A DNA stretch of 25,929 nt from OLB19 sp964624165 (GCA_964624165.1 CAZUWG010000007.1:1-25929), one strand, 5' to 3'. Counted from the first letter of the stretch, positions 6,609 through 14,822 are shown. Made by a program: numbers and translations. The notes: a model not told the origin generated them from the letters alone.

Positions 6609-6980
6609 ATGATTCAACCACAGTCTATTGTCAAAATCACTGACAACTCAGGTGCAAAAATTGGTCGCGTCTTCAAGGTTCTTGGTGGATCAAAGAAGCG
6701 ATATGCTGAGCTTGGCGAAATGGTCGTCCTATCAGTACAGGTTGCAGAACCTCGTAAGGCGGTAAAGAAGAAGGATGTGGTCTACGGTGTTGTAGTACGA
6801 CAACGTAAGCCGTTCCGCCGGAAAGATGGTTCGTATGTAAGCTTCGACGACAACGCCGTTGTCTTGGTCGACAAAGAAAAGAAAGAGCCACGAGCAAACC
6901 GCGTATTTGGTCCGATTCCTCGCGAACTTTCCGAAGCTGGTTATCAGAAAATTGTCTCTCTTGCACCAGAGGTGGTGTAG
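6609..6980 (+). CDS. rplN: 50S ribosomal protein L14
   Basis: L14 (123 aa) forms the bridge to 16S rRNA with L19 and is where RsfS binds in many bacteria. It starts MIQPQSIVKITDNSGAK and contains the expected GRVFKVLGGS, GVVVRQRKPFRRKDGS, SFDDNAVVLVD and RVFGPIPREL blocks. It is complete and of usual length. The start follows rpsQ by 3 nt. Confidence 0.98.
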   Translation: MIQPQSIVKITDNSGAKIGRVFKVLGGSKKRYAELGEMVVLSVQVAEPRKAVKKKDVVYGVVVRQRKPFRRKDGSYVSFDDNAVVLVDKEKKEPRANRVFGPIPRELSEAGYQKIVSLAPEVV

Positions 6981-7003
6981 AGACTCATAACGTATATACG
7001 ACT

Positions 7004-7315
7004 ATGAAAATCAAAGTAGGAGACAAGGTGAAAGTAATCGCCGGTAAGGACAAAGGGAAGAAGGGTACTGTCATCACTACGCTCAAAGACAGCGATCAGG
7101 TGATCGTTGAGGGTGTGCAGGTGATCACAAAGCACCAAAAAAACCGTCGCGTCCGTTCACAAGGTCAAATTGTGAAAAAAGAAGCACCCATCCATGTGTC
7201 AAACGTGATGTTGCTCGAGGGCGATACGCCGGTGCGGGTAGGTTACACATTAGAAGGTGAAGGTGAGAAGGCGAAAAAGGTTCGCATCTCACGTAAAACT
7301 TCAAAAAAGCTCTAA
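7004..7315 (+). CDS. rplX: 50S ribosomal protein L24
   Basis: L24 (103 aa) initiates 50S assembly. The KOW motif is at the N-terminus (KVGDKVKVIAGKDKGKKG), followed by VIVEGVQVITKHQK and the HVSNVMLL strand. Its C-terminal segment (RISRKTSKKL) is basic. It is placed between rplN and rplE, as is usual for the spc operon, 23 nt after rplN. Confidence 0.97.
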   Translation: MKIKVGDKVKVIAGKDKGKKGTVITTLKDSDQVIVEGVQVITKHQKNRRVRSQGQIVKKEAPIHVSNVMLLEGDTPVRVGYTLEGEGEKAKKVRISRKTSKKL

Positions 7316-7326
7316 GCACGTGAACT

Positions 7327-7866
7327 ATGGAAAACATGAAAACAAAATTCGCGGCTACTTTTGACGCATTGAAAGACACATTTGGCTACAAAAATGTCAT
7401 GCAGGCACCTCGTATTGAGAAAGTAGTGATCTCAACTGGTACGGGTAAGATTGATGACAAAGCCAAGCTGGCTTTGATACAAGACCGTCTTGCAGTCATT
7501 ACTGGCCAAAAAGCTTCGGCGCGCCCGGCGAAGAAATCAATCGCGAGTTTCAAATTGCGCGAAGGTGAAATCATTGGGTACCAGGTTACGCTACGCGGTA
7601 CACGCATGGAACACTTCCTTGATAAGTTGGTGCATATTGCGTTACCACAAACGCGTGACTTCCGCGGTATTAAGCAAACTGCATTTGATGAAATGGGGAA
7701 CTATACGCTCGGAATCAAAGAGCATACTATCTTCCCAGAAACTGCCAATGAAGAACTGAAGGATGTCTTTGGTCTTGCGATCACTATAGTGACGACTGCA
7801 AAGACACAAGAAGAAGCTGAGGCACTCTTGCGCCATGTAGGATTGCCATTACAAAAGGCAGAGTAG
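7327..7866 (+). CDS. rplE: 50S ribosomal protein L5
   Basis: L5 (179 aa) binds 5S rRNA and contacts P-site tRNA. It shows NVMQAPRIEKVVISTGTG, the TGQKASARPAKKSIASFKLREG block, GYQVTLRGTRMEHFLDKLV and DFRGI, then NYTLGIKEHTIFPE. The last gene of this unit: a strong terminator follows 14 nt after the stop, so rpsN-rpsH, usually co-transcribed, are separated here. Confidence 0.98.
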   Translation: MENMKTKFAATFDALKDTFGYKNVMQAPRIEKVVISTGTGKIDDKAKLALIQDRLAVITGQKASARPAKKSIASFKLREGEIIGYQVTLRGTRMEHFLDKLVHIALPQTRDFRGIKQTAFDEMGNYTLGIKEHTIFPETANEELKDVFGLAITIVTTAKTQEEAEALLRHVGLPLQKAE

Positions 7867-7880
7867 TTTGGGTGAGAAGT

Positions 7881-7921
7881 GAAAGAAAAGCGGCGGGCCT
7901 TCGGCCCGCCGCTTTTCTTTC
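7881..7921 (+). terminator. terminator after rplE
   Basis: Perfect 19-bp stem (7881-7899 with 7903-7921), loop TTC, GC core GCGGCGGGCC, A-rich left end and T-rich right end. The same core occurs in the terminators at 23224-23258 and, in part, 18233-18273. Confidence 0.92.
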
Positions 7922-7965
7922 AACTTGGCGCTCGCTGTCTGCATTCATAAAGTAGCGAAAAAGCC

Positions 7966-7993
7966 TTGTAAAAAATACATTTTCTAGTATAGT
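7966..7993 (+). promoter_or_regulatory. promoter of the rpsN operon, with leader 8000-8096
   Basis: TTGTAA (7966-7971), 16-nt spacer, TATAGT (7988-7993). Expected start near 8000. The leader of about 97 nt has small hairpins (GACGAG/CTCGTC and TCGCGC/GCGCGA around 8038-8067) and no SD before the GTG of rpsN. Confidence 0.65.
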
Positions 7994-8096
7994 AGCGGGT
8001 ACATCGGAAGTGCGGTCGAGCCTTCCTTTGATTACAAGACGAGACTCGTCGCGCCATTCTTGCGCGATACGGTCTCACCATAAATATAAAACTCAC

Positions 8097-8282
8097 GTGG
8101 CAAGAAAATCACTGGTAGTGCGTGCCTCACGTACTCCAAAATTCAAGTCAAGGGTAGTTCGTCGCTGTAATATCTGTGGTCGTGCAGATGGATACTTGCG
8201 AGATTTTGATCTCTGTCGTATCTGTTTCCGAGAGCAGGCGCACGAAGGACACATCCCTGGAGTTAAGAAATCATCATGGTAA
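8097..8282 (+). CDS. rpsN: 30S ribosomal protein S14, zinc type
   Basis: The start is GTG 8097, which gives the family N-terminus (V/M)ARKSLVVRA and 61 aa, the length of the short zinc-binding S14. Four Cys in CNIC...CRIC hold the zinc, followed by the usual FREQAHEGHIPGVKKSSW end. Upstream in-frame residues are leader with no homology. The stop overlaps rpsH by 7 nt, so the two are translationally coupled. Confidence 0.95.
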   Translation: MARKSLVVRASRTPKFKSRVVRRCNICGRADGYLRDFDLCRICFREQAHEGHIPGVKKSSW

Positions 8283-8671
8283 GCGATACAGTCGGAGACT
8301 TCATTGTGCAATTGAAGAATGCTGGCGCAGTCAAAAAGACTGAGGTGTTGCTGCCGTATTCTAAGCTCAAGCACGCAATTGCCGAAAAGCTCAAAGTAGC
8401 TGGGTATGTTGCAGAAGTCAGAAAGGAAGAAGAAGGAGTGGGCGCTAAGCTCGCAATCACCCTTAAGTACAACGAGGCAGGCGTCCATCACATCAATGGT
8501 GTGAAGCGCGTCAGTAAGCCAGGTCGACGCTTGTATTCTAAGGTCTCTGATATTTATCCGGTTAAATTTGGAAAGGGCAACCTTATCCTCTCTACGCCAG
8601 CCGGCATCCTCACCGATGAGGAAGCGCGAAGCCAAAACGTAGGAGGTGAGCAGCTCTTCCTCATCTGGTAA
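8276..8671 (+). CDS. rpsH: 30S ribosomal protein S8
   Basis: S8 (131 aa) binds helix 21 of 16S rRNA and in E. coli represses the spc operon. N-terminus SDTVGDFIVQLKNAGAVKK, then PYSKLKHAIAEKLKVAGYV, and the C-terminal LILSTPAGILTDEEAR with a VGGEQLFLIW end; the family's usual end is GGE-cluster then W, so it is complete. It overlaps rpsN and ends 1 nt before rplF. Confidence 0.97.
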   Translation: MVSDTVGDFIVQLKNAGAVKKTEVLLPYSKLKHAIAEKLKVAGYVAEVRKEEEGVGAKLAITLKYNEAGVHHINGVKRVSKPGRRLYSKVSDIYPVKFGKGNLILSTPAGILTDEEARSQNVGGEQLFLIW

Positions 8672-8672
8672 T

Positions 8673-9206
8673 ATGAGTCGACTAGGAAAACAGCCCATTA
8701 CTATTCCAGCTGGAGTAGAGGCGAAGTTTGAAAACGGAGTGTTCTCTGTCAAGGGAAAAAACGGCACACTTGAGAAAGCTTTTACAGCACACGTAAAAGT
8801 AGCAGTAGAAGATGGTGCCATTACACTCGAGCCAGCGAGCGAGAAAGATATTGCTCGTGCGTTGTGGGGTACGTATGCATCACATGTACACAACATGCTC
8901 AAAGGTGTGACAGAAGGATTCGAGCGCAAGCTTGAAATCGAAGGAGTGGGATATCGTGCAGAAGCACAAGGGCAAAACCTAAAGCTAAACGTAGGCTTCT
9001 CACACCCAGTGGAAATTACTGCGCCGGAAGGAGTGGGAGTGACAGTGGAAAAAAACGTGATCACACTCACAGCAGCAGATAAGGAGGTGCTCGGACAATT
9101 TGCAGCTAATGTAAAGAAAGTTCGTCCACCAGAGCCATACAAAGGAAAGGGAATTCGTTATCAGGGCGAATTTATTATTCGCAAGCAAGGTAAGAAAGCT
9201 GTCTAG
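8673..9206 (+). CDS. rplF: 50S ribosomal protein L6
   Basis: L6 (177 aa) lies at the base of the L7/L12 stalk. The start is ATG 8673 (MSRLGKQPITIPAGV); the longer frame overlaps the end of rpsH and begins with an unrelated Ser run. Both L6 domains are present, with FERKLEIEGVGYRA in the middle and the signature PEPYKGKGIRYQGE near the end. It starts 1 nt after the rpsH stop. Confidence 0.97.
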   Translation: MSRLGKQPITIPAGVEAKFENGVFSVKGKNGTLEKAFTAHVKVAVEDGAITLEPASEKDIARALWGTYASHVHNMLKGVTEGFERKLEIEGVGYRAEAQGQNLKLNVGFSHPVEITAPEGVGVTVEKNVITLTAADKEVLGQFAANVKKVRPPEPYKGKGIRYQGEFIIRKQGKKAV

Positions 9207-9209
9207 CCT

Positions 9210-9560
9210 ATGAAAAAAACACAAGCAAAAACAGCCGGTCGTATTGCACGCCACGCTCGTATCCGCGCTAAGGTGCATGGTACAAGTGAGCGTCCACGTC
9301 TTGCGGTATTTCGTAGCAATCAATTCCTTTACGCGCAATTGATCAACGATGATACTGCCACGACTCTTGCTGCCGCTGATACAAGAAAAGAGAAGGGAGC
9401 AACGCGCACCGAAAAAGCCGTTTCTATGGCCAGCACGATTGCTGAAAAAGCCAAGAAGAGCGGAGTGGAAGCTGTTACCTTTGACCGTGGTGGCTTTCCT
9501 TATAAAGGAACCATCAAGGCCTTTGCTGAAGCAGCTCGCGAAGCGGGACTTCAGTTCTAG
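9210..9560 (+). CDS. rplR: 50S ribosomal protein L18
   Basis: L18 (116 aa) carries 5S rRNA into the 50S subunit. A basic N-terminus is followed by ERPRLAVFRSNQFLYAQLIND, then EKAKKSGVEAVTFDRGGFPYKGTIKAFAEAAREAGL, all typical of the family. It starts 3 nt after rplF. It is followed by an unusual 122-nt gap before rpsE that contains a hairpin. Confidence 0.97.
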   Translation: MKKTQAKTAGRIARHARIRAKVHGTSERPRLAVFRSNQFLYAQLINDDTATTLAAADTRKEKGATRTEKAVSMASTIAEKAKKSGVEAVTFDRGGFPYKGTIKAFAEAAREAGLQF

Positions 9561-9591
9561 AGAATTAGGGCGCTGCGAAGGAGAGAGTGGA

Positions 9592-9631
9592 GGCTGGATT
9601 TTTGAAAGCAAGTGCTTTCAAAAATCCAGCC
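9592..9631 (+). promoter_or_regulatory. 18-bp perfect hairpin between rplR and rpsE
   Basis: Arms 9592-9609 and 9614-9631, loop AAGT, no following T-run. It lies in the only long gap of this operon. The reading frame of rpsE stays open through it back to a GTG at 9587 that has AAGGAG at 9578-9583, so the hairpin could be in leader RNA or, less likely, in coding sequence. Confidence 0.7.
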
Positions 9632-9682
9632 CACCGAAGAATATCGTTCCAAGGAATACAAAATTACAAAAACAAACTTATT

Positions 9683-10324
9683 ATGTCAGAAAAAACACAG
9701 CAGGAAGCTACAACGCAGGAGGTAAAAGCTACCACTGCGACAACCGAAGCGAAGCCTTCGACCGATGCACCCGCTGATCAGCCAGTCAAGAGCGAAGAAG
9801 ATCGCCCTCGCCGGGCTGCTCGCGGTGGAGAGCGAGGCGATCGTCGCCAGCGTCGTCCGCGTCGCAACAATCGCCGTGACGGCGATCGACGGCCAGAGTT
9901 CGATCAGAAGATTGTCAGTATCCGTCGAGTAACTCGTGTAGTTGCTGGTGGACGACGCTTCGCCTTCTCTGTCTCAATGGTGATTGGAGATAAGAAGGGC
10001 AAAGTTGGTGTTGGTATCGGTAAAGCCGGTGACACCCAACTAGCTATCGAAAAAGCCATCAGAAATGCCAAAAAGCATATGATTACGGTGACAATGAACA
10101 AGGAGGGTCATATTCCACATGATGTGCACGTCAAGTACGCATCAAGTGAAGTGATGATCATGCCAGCACCTGGTCGCGGATTGGTAGCGGGAAGCTCAGT
10201 GCGTACAGTACTCGAGCTTGCCGGAGTGAAGGATGTTACTGCAAAGCTACTCTCTCGCTCAAAAAACAAACTCAATAACGCTCGTGCCGCTGTCGAAGCA
10301 CTTAAGCAATTAAAGACAAACTAA
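9683..10324 (+). CDS. rpsE: 30S ribosomal protein S5
   Basis: S5 (213 aa from ATG 9683) affects decoding accuracy and mRNA helicase activity. The conserved part starts near residue 73 (FDQKIVSIRRVTRVVAGGRR) and includes GDKKGKVGVGIGKAGD, HDVHVKYASSEVMIMPAPGRG and the C-terminal NNARAAVEALKQLK. About 70 N-terminal residues are low-complexity: first Thr/Ala/Glu, then Arg/Asp/Asn. Such tails are common in Patescibacteria. A GTG at 9587 would add 32 residues of odd composition encoded in the hairpin; I prefer the ATG, which has T at -1 like its neighbours. Confidence 0.95.
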   Translation: MSEKTQQEATTQEVKATTATTEAKPSTDAPADQPVKSEEDRPRRAARGGERGDRRQRRPRRNNRRDGDRRPEFDQKIVSIRRVTRVVAGGRRFAFSVSMVIGDKKGKVGVGIGKAGDTQLAIEKAIRNAKKHMITVTMNKEGHIPHDVHVKYASSEVMIMPAPGRGLVAGSSVRTVLELAGVKDVTAKLLSRSKNKLNNARAAVEALKQLKTN

Positions 10325-10330
10325 CGGCCT

Positions 10331-10774
10331 ATGCAATTACACGAACTAAAGCCAACTACTGCCCGTAAAGAAGCCAAGCGCATCGGACGTGGTGGTAAGC
10401 GTGGTAAAACGTCAGGTAAGGGGCATAAAGGACAGAAAGCCCGTGCTGGTAACAGTACTCGTCCTGAAATGCGCGAATTGATCAAGAAGATTCCAAAGCT
10501 TCGCGGTCATGGTGTCAACCGAGCCAAGACAGTAAACAACGAGCGAGTAGCACCGGCGGTCATCAACCTCAGTGCGCTCGCAGCGTTTGAAGGAACAGAA
10601 GTAACGCCAAAGACGCTTGTTGCTGCAGGACTGGTTGCAACACGTCGCAAGAAGGCTCCAGTGGTAAAGATTCTTGGTGCTGGAGACATTACTAAAAAAC
10701 TTACTGTAAAGGAGTGTCTTGTTTCAAAGACTGCCAAAGAAAAGATTGAAAAAGCAGGAGGAAGTGTTCAGTAA
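10331..10774 (+). CDS. rplO: 50S ribosomal protein L15
   Basis: L15 (147 aa) is a late-assembly protein. It begins with the standard MQLHELKPTTARKEAKRIGRGG, given here as MQLHELKPTT then KRIGRGGKRGKTSGKGHKGQ. The C-terminal domain has VKILGAGDITKKLTVK. It directly follows rpsE (6 nt); the rpmD gene for L30 that usually lies between them is absent, as is typical for Patescibacteria. Confidence 0.97.
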   Translation: MQLHELKPTTARKEAKRIGRGGKRGKTSGKGHKGQKARAGNSTRPEMRELIKKIPKLRGHGVNRAKTVNNERVAPAVINLSALAAFEGTEVTPKTLVAAGLVATRRKKAPVVKILGAGDITKKLTVKECLVSKTAKEKIEKAGGSVQ

Positions 10775-10781
10775 TCTCAGG

Positions 10782-10787
10782 TATACT
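10782..10787 (+). promoter_or_regulatory. possible -10 box giving a leaderless secY mRNA
   Basis: TATACT lies 8 nt before the secY ATG, so a transcript starting 7-8 nt downstream would begin at or next to the ATG. No good -35 is found upstream, so this is only suggestive; secY may be served by read-through from rpsN. Confidence 0.4.
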
Positions 10788-10795
10788 AGAGACAT

Positions 10796-12067
10796 ATGAA
10801 AACTTTTTTCCGAAAACTAAAAATCATCTTTGGCGACAAATCGATCCGTAACCGAGTACTCTACGTACTGGCGGCACTGATTGTCTTTCGTGCGCTCGCA
10901 TCAATTCCGATTCCTGGTGTTGATACGTTTGTACTTGAGCAGTTCCTAGCCAACAATCAATTCCTTGGGTTCCTTAATATCTTCTCAGGTGGTGGGCTCG
11001 CCAATCTCTCACTTGTGATGCTTGGGGTAGGGCCTTTCATTACCGCATCTATCATTATGCAGCTTTTGACGGTGATGAGTCCAAAAATTAAAAGCTTGCA
11101 AAGCGAAGAAGGTGAAGCGGGGCGCGCAAAGTTTACTCAGTATTCTCGACGTCTGACATTGCCTTTGGCTGCGATCCAAGGCTTTGGATTTTTGACACTG
11201 CTTGAAAACCAAGGAGTCATCACAGGACTGACGCGCTTTGAGTTCATGACGAACGTACTCCTTATCGTCGCGGGCTCAATGCTCCTGATGTGGATTGGTG
11301 AAATGGTGACTGAGTACGGTATCGGGAATGGAGTATCTATCATCATCTTCGCTGGTATCGTCGCTACACTGCCACAAACGACAGGTCAGCTGATCGCTGC
11401 GTACACACCGGCACAGTTACCGCTTTATCTTGGGTTTGGTGCTTTGGCCCTAATTGTTATCTACTTTGTGGTCGTGATGACCGAAGCAGAGCGACCGGTC
11501 CCGGTGACCTATGCCAAGCAGAGTCGGGGTGGACAAACATACGGCAATACACAGTCGTTTGTACCACTGAAGCTAAACCAAGCAGGTGTCATTCCGATCA
11601 TCTTTGCGCTCTCATTGCTGCTTTTGCCACAGATGCTATTAAACGTCTTTGCGTCGTTTAATTTATCTTGGGTAGCAGAAGCAACGGTGCAGGTAAATAA
11701 CTTCATCAACAACCCAGTAGCATATGGAAGTGTGTACTTTGTGTTGGTAGTGGTGTTTACCTTCTTTTACACCGCGGTTACGTTTGATCCGGATGCGATG
11801 TCAAAGAATCTGCAACGCAGCGGCGGCTTTATCGCTGGAATTCGCCCTGGAGCCCAGACTTCGAAATATCTTGGTGATATCATCACCCGTCTTACATTGG
11901 TAGGGTCGCTCTTCCTGGGTGTGGTAGCAGTATTGCCAGTAGTTATGCAGTACTTTACTGGGATCGCCGCTTTGGCGATTGGCGGGACAGCGCTCTTGAT
12001 TGCCGTCAACGTCGTACTCGATCTCGTGCGTCGTCTTGATGCTCAGGTGAGTATGCGTGAGTATTAA
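10796..12067 (+). CDS. secY: protein translocase subunit SecY
   Basis: SecY forms the membrane channel for Sec-dependent export. The protein has 423 aa with ten hydrophobic segments in the usual order. The first is preceded by the basic cytoplasmic N-terminus and the plug region follows (NIFSGGGLANLSLVMLG). Other hallmarks are ITASIIMQLL, MVTEYGIGNGVSIIIFAGI, the TYAKQSRGGQTYGNTQSFVPLK loop (seen as QSRGGQTYGN and SFVPLKLNQAGVIPIIFA) and FDPDAMSKNLQRSGGFIAGIRPG. It closes the unit; adk-map, which often follow at once, are displaced 4 kb downstream. No SD is seen. Confidence 0.98.
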   Translation: MKTFFRKLKIIFGDKSIRNRVLYVLAALIVFRALASIPIPGVDTFVLEQFLANNQFLGFLNIFSGGGLANLSLVMLGVGPFITASIIMQLLTVMSPKIKSLQSEEGEAGRAKFTQYSRRLTLPLAAIQGFGFLTLLENQGVITGLTRFEFMTNVLLIVAGSMLLMWIGEMVTEYGIGNGVSIIIFAGIVATLPQTTGQLIAAYTPAQLPLYLGFGALALIVIYFVVVMTEAERPVPVTYAKQSRGGQTYGNTQSFVPLKLNQAGVIPIIFALSLLLLPQMLLNVFASFNLSWVAEATVQVNNFINNPVAYGSVYFVLVVVFTFFYTAVTFDPDAMSKNLQRSGGFIAGIRPGAQTSKYLGDIITRLTLVGSLFLGVVAVLPVVMQYFTGIAALAIGGTALLIAVNVVLDLVRRLDAQVSMREY

Positions 12068-12089
12068 GCACAAACGCCAAACAAATGAA

Positions 12090-12124
12090 ATAAAACAGCG
12101 GCCGCGAAGCGGCCGCTGTTTTAT
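12090..12124 (+). terminator. terminator after secY
   Basis: Perfect 16-bp stem around loop GAA, core CAGCGGCCGC, flanked by ATAAAA and TTTTAT. It can work in both directions. Confidence 0.9.
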
Positions 12125-12147
12125 GTAGTCACTTTCATATGCAAGAC

Positions 12148-12176
12148 TAGACTATTTACGTTGTGTGTGGTATGGT
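12148..12176 (+). promoter_or_regulatory. promoter giving a probable leaderless NlpC/P60 mRNA
   Basis: TAGACT (12148-12153), 17-nt spacer ending in TGG, TATGGT (12171-12176; extended -10 form TGN). The ATG at 12184 is 7 nt downstream. Confidence 0.5.
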
Positions 12177-12183
12177 CACAATA

Positions 12184-14178
12184 ATGTTAAAAGCAATACT
12201 CATTATATTGTCATTATATCTCTTGGCACTCCCTGCGTTTGCTCAAGAAGTGACACCATTGTGCGGGAGTATCATTTACGATGTGCATGTAACACCTATT
12301 CCCGAAGATGAATGCCTAAATCCTTTTAATACACTGGGCGATCCCCCGTATAATATTGAAATCAATAATAGTGTTGTATTGCCGCACGATGTTATTAGAT
12401 TTTCATCACGACAATGGTTGCATATTGCTGTACCCGAACTATCTGAAACACATCATATCTGGCAGGTGTATAAAAAAGATGGATCTGATTACATTACTAT
12501 ATTTGGACCACAAGAGCTCTATGAGTTGGATGAAGAGTATTCAGACACTGAACGTTTATTGCTTGAACTTCAATACGCGCGCAGTACCAATACTGCCTAT
12601 AATTATCGAGCACTATTAAGAATTTTTACACCAGAAGCGCCACTTGACTGGCTCCAACGCAATATTTATTTTCGAAGGTACATGCAAAATAGCATGTTGC
12701 TTGATTCTGGCGAATATATACTGGTACTGACAACTTTTAATGATATAGGCTCAATGATATATCGATATCAGCTTGATTTTTCGATCACAATCACACATCC
12801 AGAAAGTATTGCCCATATTCCGCTTGGCCCCACATTCGTGATGGATCCTGAGTTCCGCGCCCAGATTATCCCTACTGTTGAACGCAATCAAATCGCGATG
12901 CGGGCCGCCAATCTCGCAACAGAATTGGTACAAACAGACAATACGGCCTATAATCTTGGTCTTAAAGGGTGGGATTATCACGAATCAGCATTCACAACCG
13001 CAACCAAGATTCTCACTGGATATCGACCTACTGCGGCCTATGTGCAAGCAACAGACACCGGTCTCCCCGTAGGACTTGATTGTTCGGGTCTGATTATGTG
13101 GGCATACAACCGCTCTTACAATGCAGCTTTACCAGCCAATGATAATTTTATTAAGTATTTTGGTTCGTGGCAACAAGCGTATGAAAGTCAGTCAGATGCC
13201 GTAGACCTTGAGGAATTGTTGCCTGGCGACGCCTTATTTTATGATTTTTCTGAAGATGGAAAAATTGATCATGTGGCAATGTATGTCGGCGAACGAGAAC
13301 ATTCAGAGACGGGCGGGTATGAGATCGTCAATGCAACCAGTGAAGATGTGGGAATTACTCGTTATACAAGACAGCAAATGCCTTCTGACGGCAGATTTAA
13401 AGGTGCATATCGACCTCATGTTGGCAATAAAGAGCTAGAAATTAAAACTCTATCGCCTGTAGATATGATCGTGGTAGCGCCTGACGGTCAACAGGTTTCG
13501 TTCGATGACTATATAGAATCTTCATCTGAAGGCCATCGCGGCACTGAAGATTTTACATATATTGAAATGGATCAGGGACATGACGGGCAGCCGATTGATG
13601 TTGTGTACAGTGCAAAAGTTATACCCGGAGTATATCAAATAGTAGTGATTCCCGACGAAACCGCTACCGCAGAGAGCACTTATTCTCTTCATGTCACGAT
13701 ACAAGGCCAAACCCAAGTTTTGGTTGACAATGAACCGATTGGTGATGTGAATACACCAAAAGCTTTTGAATTTAGTGTACTGGTCCCAGAGCAGGCAGCT
13801 TCTGATGATAAGCCGGGGAAATATGTAGCTGCAGATAAGTCAGAGCATGCTGCGAAGAGTAAAAAATCTAAAGGTCGCAGCTCGAGTACCCGGGTATCTT
13901 CGAGTGGAAAACAAACAGCTAAAAAGTCCGCTATAAAGACTGAGCTGGCGAATACCCATAATCCGCCGCTGCTCAATAACCGAGACGTCACAGCGTTTGA
14001 TGCTGGGGCCATGAAGTATGTATTCAAAAAATTCTCACATGCAAGTAGTCCGCTTTCTATAATAGTTTTTAACCAAATCACCAGTGACACTACCGAGGTG
14101 TTGTTATTCCAGAATACAGAAAATATCAAGGAGCCAATGTTGTACACTATCAAAAACAACACCTTACAACGCCTATGA
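12184..14178 (+). CDS. secreted NlpC/P60-family cell-wall hydrolase
   Basis: 664 aa from ATG 12184; a GTG 21 nt upstream lies in the promoter and would spoil the signal peptide. Residues 1-20 (MLKAILIILSLYLLALPAFA) form a signal peptide with an AFA-Q cleavage site. About 25-250 is an unrecognised beta-rich region. The NlpC/P60 domain covers about 255-410: LDCSGLIMWAYN with nucleophile Cys300, LLPGDALFYDF, IDHVAMYVG with His363, and Asn383 in IVNATS as likely third polar residue. A second beta-rich domain (about 425-540) and a Lys/Ser-rich linker follow, then a short C-terminal domain. Such enzymes cut peptide stems of peptidoglycan. Target (own wall or a host's) is unknown. Its stop overlaps the next gene by 4 nt. 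Base composition is more AT-rich than the ribosomal cluster. Confidence 0.85.
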   Translation: MLKAILIILSLYLLALPAFAQEVTPLCGSIIYDVHVTPIPEDECLNPFNTLGDPPYNIEINNSVVLPHDVIRFSSRQWLHIAVPELSETHHIWQVYKKDGSDYITIFGPQELYELDEEYSDTERLLLELQYARSTNTAYNYRALLRIFTPEAPLDWLQRNIYFRRYMQNSMLLDSGEYILVLTTFNDIGSMIYRYQLDFSITITHPESIAHIPLGPTFVMDPEFRAQIIPTVERNQIAMRAANLATELVQTDNTAYNLGLKGWDYHESAFTTATKILTGYRPTAAYVQATDTGLPVGLDCSGLIMWAYNRSYNAALPANDNFIKYFGSWQQAYESQSDAVDLEELLPGDALFYDFSEDGKIDHVAMYVGEREHSETGGYEIVNATSEDVGITRYTRQQMPSDGRFKGAYRPHVGNKELEIKTLSPVDMIVVAPDGQQVSFDDYIESSSEGHRGTEDFTYIEMDQGHDGQPIDVVYSAKVIPGVYQIVVIPDETATAESTYSLHVTIQGQTQVLVDNEPIGDVNTPKAFEFSVLVPEQAASDDKPGKYVAADKSEHAAKSKKSKGRSSSTRVSSSGKQTAKKSAIKTELANTHNPPLLNNRDVTAFDAGAMKYVFKKFSHASSPLSIIVFNQITSDTTEVLLFQNTENIKEPMLYTIKNNTLQRL

Positions 14179-14822
14179 AAAAGCTCTTATTTTTCCTCCT
14201 CCTCTTTTTAGCAATCAGCATACTTTTTGCTATTTACTACTTTTCCTTTCGTGACAAAGTGACTTCAGTCAGTCCCGGTTCTATAGCACAAAATGTCGCT
14301 ACTACGACATCCGTCATGCCAACGATAACCGCAGACTGGATCGAGCAAAATAAAGGTAATACTGCGGCCCTCCCGCCAGGGAGGGTAGAGTCACACGATA
14401 CTCACAATACATACATCAATGAATCTTGGGGCTTTACGTTCAATTTTCCAAAAGACTGGGAATTGACCGAGCCGGCGTTTGGGAGTGGAAGTACGCTGTT
14501 TAATTTAGCACTCAATCCAAAAACAGACATTGCCTTACCAGACAAAATATCTTTCAACATTACTTCAAAAGAATGGGTGGATAAAATTATTATACAAAAT
14601 AAAATTGAGCAAGATCGAAAATTTACAGATATCACCTTTCAGGGTGTTTCAGCTATTGAAAAGTACGGAATGACCTTTTCGGTAGTGCCAACTTTCGGTT
14701 ATTTCATATTAGTCGATGATTTGTATTGGATTGACATAACAGTAGTTCTTAATAATGATGGCAAAGTGATCTATTCTAATGAATGGGAAACAGTTCGTGA
14801 TTCATTTCAATTCCTAGAATAA
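14175..14822 (+). CDS. membrane-anchored exported protein, tandem copy 1
   Basis: 215 aa. One N-terminal membrane anchor (residues about 4-23, LLFFLLLFLAISILFAIYYF) and a short linker are followed by a globular outside domain of about 130 aa that starts YINESWGFTFNFPKDWEL. That opening, a strand pattern F.F..P..W, resembles PsbP-like or similar lipoprotein domains seen in many Patescibacteria, but the family is not certain. The stop overlaps the start of copy 2 (TAATG). The first 105 or so residues are identical to copy 2, while the middle differs and the last residues (VRDSFQFLE) again match. Co-transcribed with the NlpC/P60 gene. Confidence 0.8.
   Translation: MKKLLFFLLLFLAISILFAIYYFSFRDKVTSVSPGSIAQNVATTTSVMPTITADWIEQNKGNTAALPPGRVESHDTHNTYINESWGFTFNFPKDWELTEPAFGSGSTLFNLALNPKTDIALPDKISFNITSKEWVDKIIIQNKIEQDRKFTDITFQGVSAIEKYGMTFSVVPTFGYFILVDDLYWIDITVVLNNDGKVIYSNEWETVRDSFQFLE
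14192..14488 (+). repeat. direct repeat unit A, 297 bp
   Basis: Identical, base for base by eye, to 14830-15126 (offset 638). It covers most of the anchor, the linker and the first strands of the outside domain. After it the two genes diverge strongly. Confidence 0.95.

Noticed and set aside
8010..8096. 29-residue N-terminal extension of S14
   Set aside because: No homology to S14, and the family start MARKSL is reached at GTG 8097.
8093..9142. 349-codon minus-strand frame opposite rpsN-rpsH-rplF
   Set aside because: It is antisense to three clear ribosomal-protein genes, with an erratic Ser/Phe/Cys-rich sequence typical of a shadow frame.
13689..14162. 157-codon minus-strand frame opposite the NlpC/P60 gene end
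   Set aside because: Antisense to the Lys/Ser-rich linker and C-terminus of a well-supported gene; no promoter or SD.
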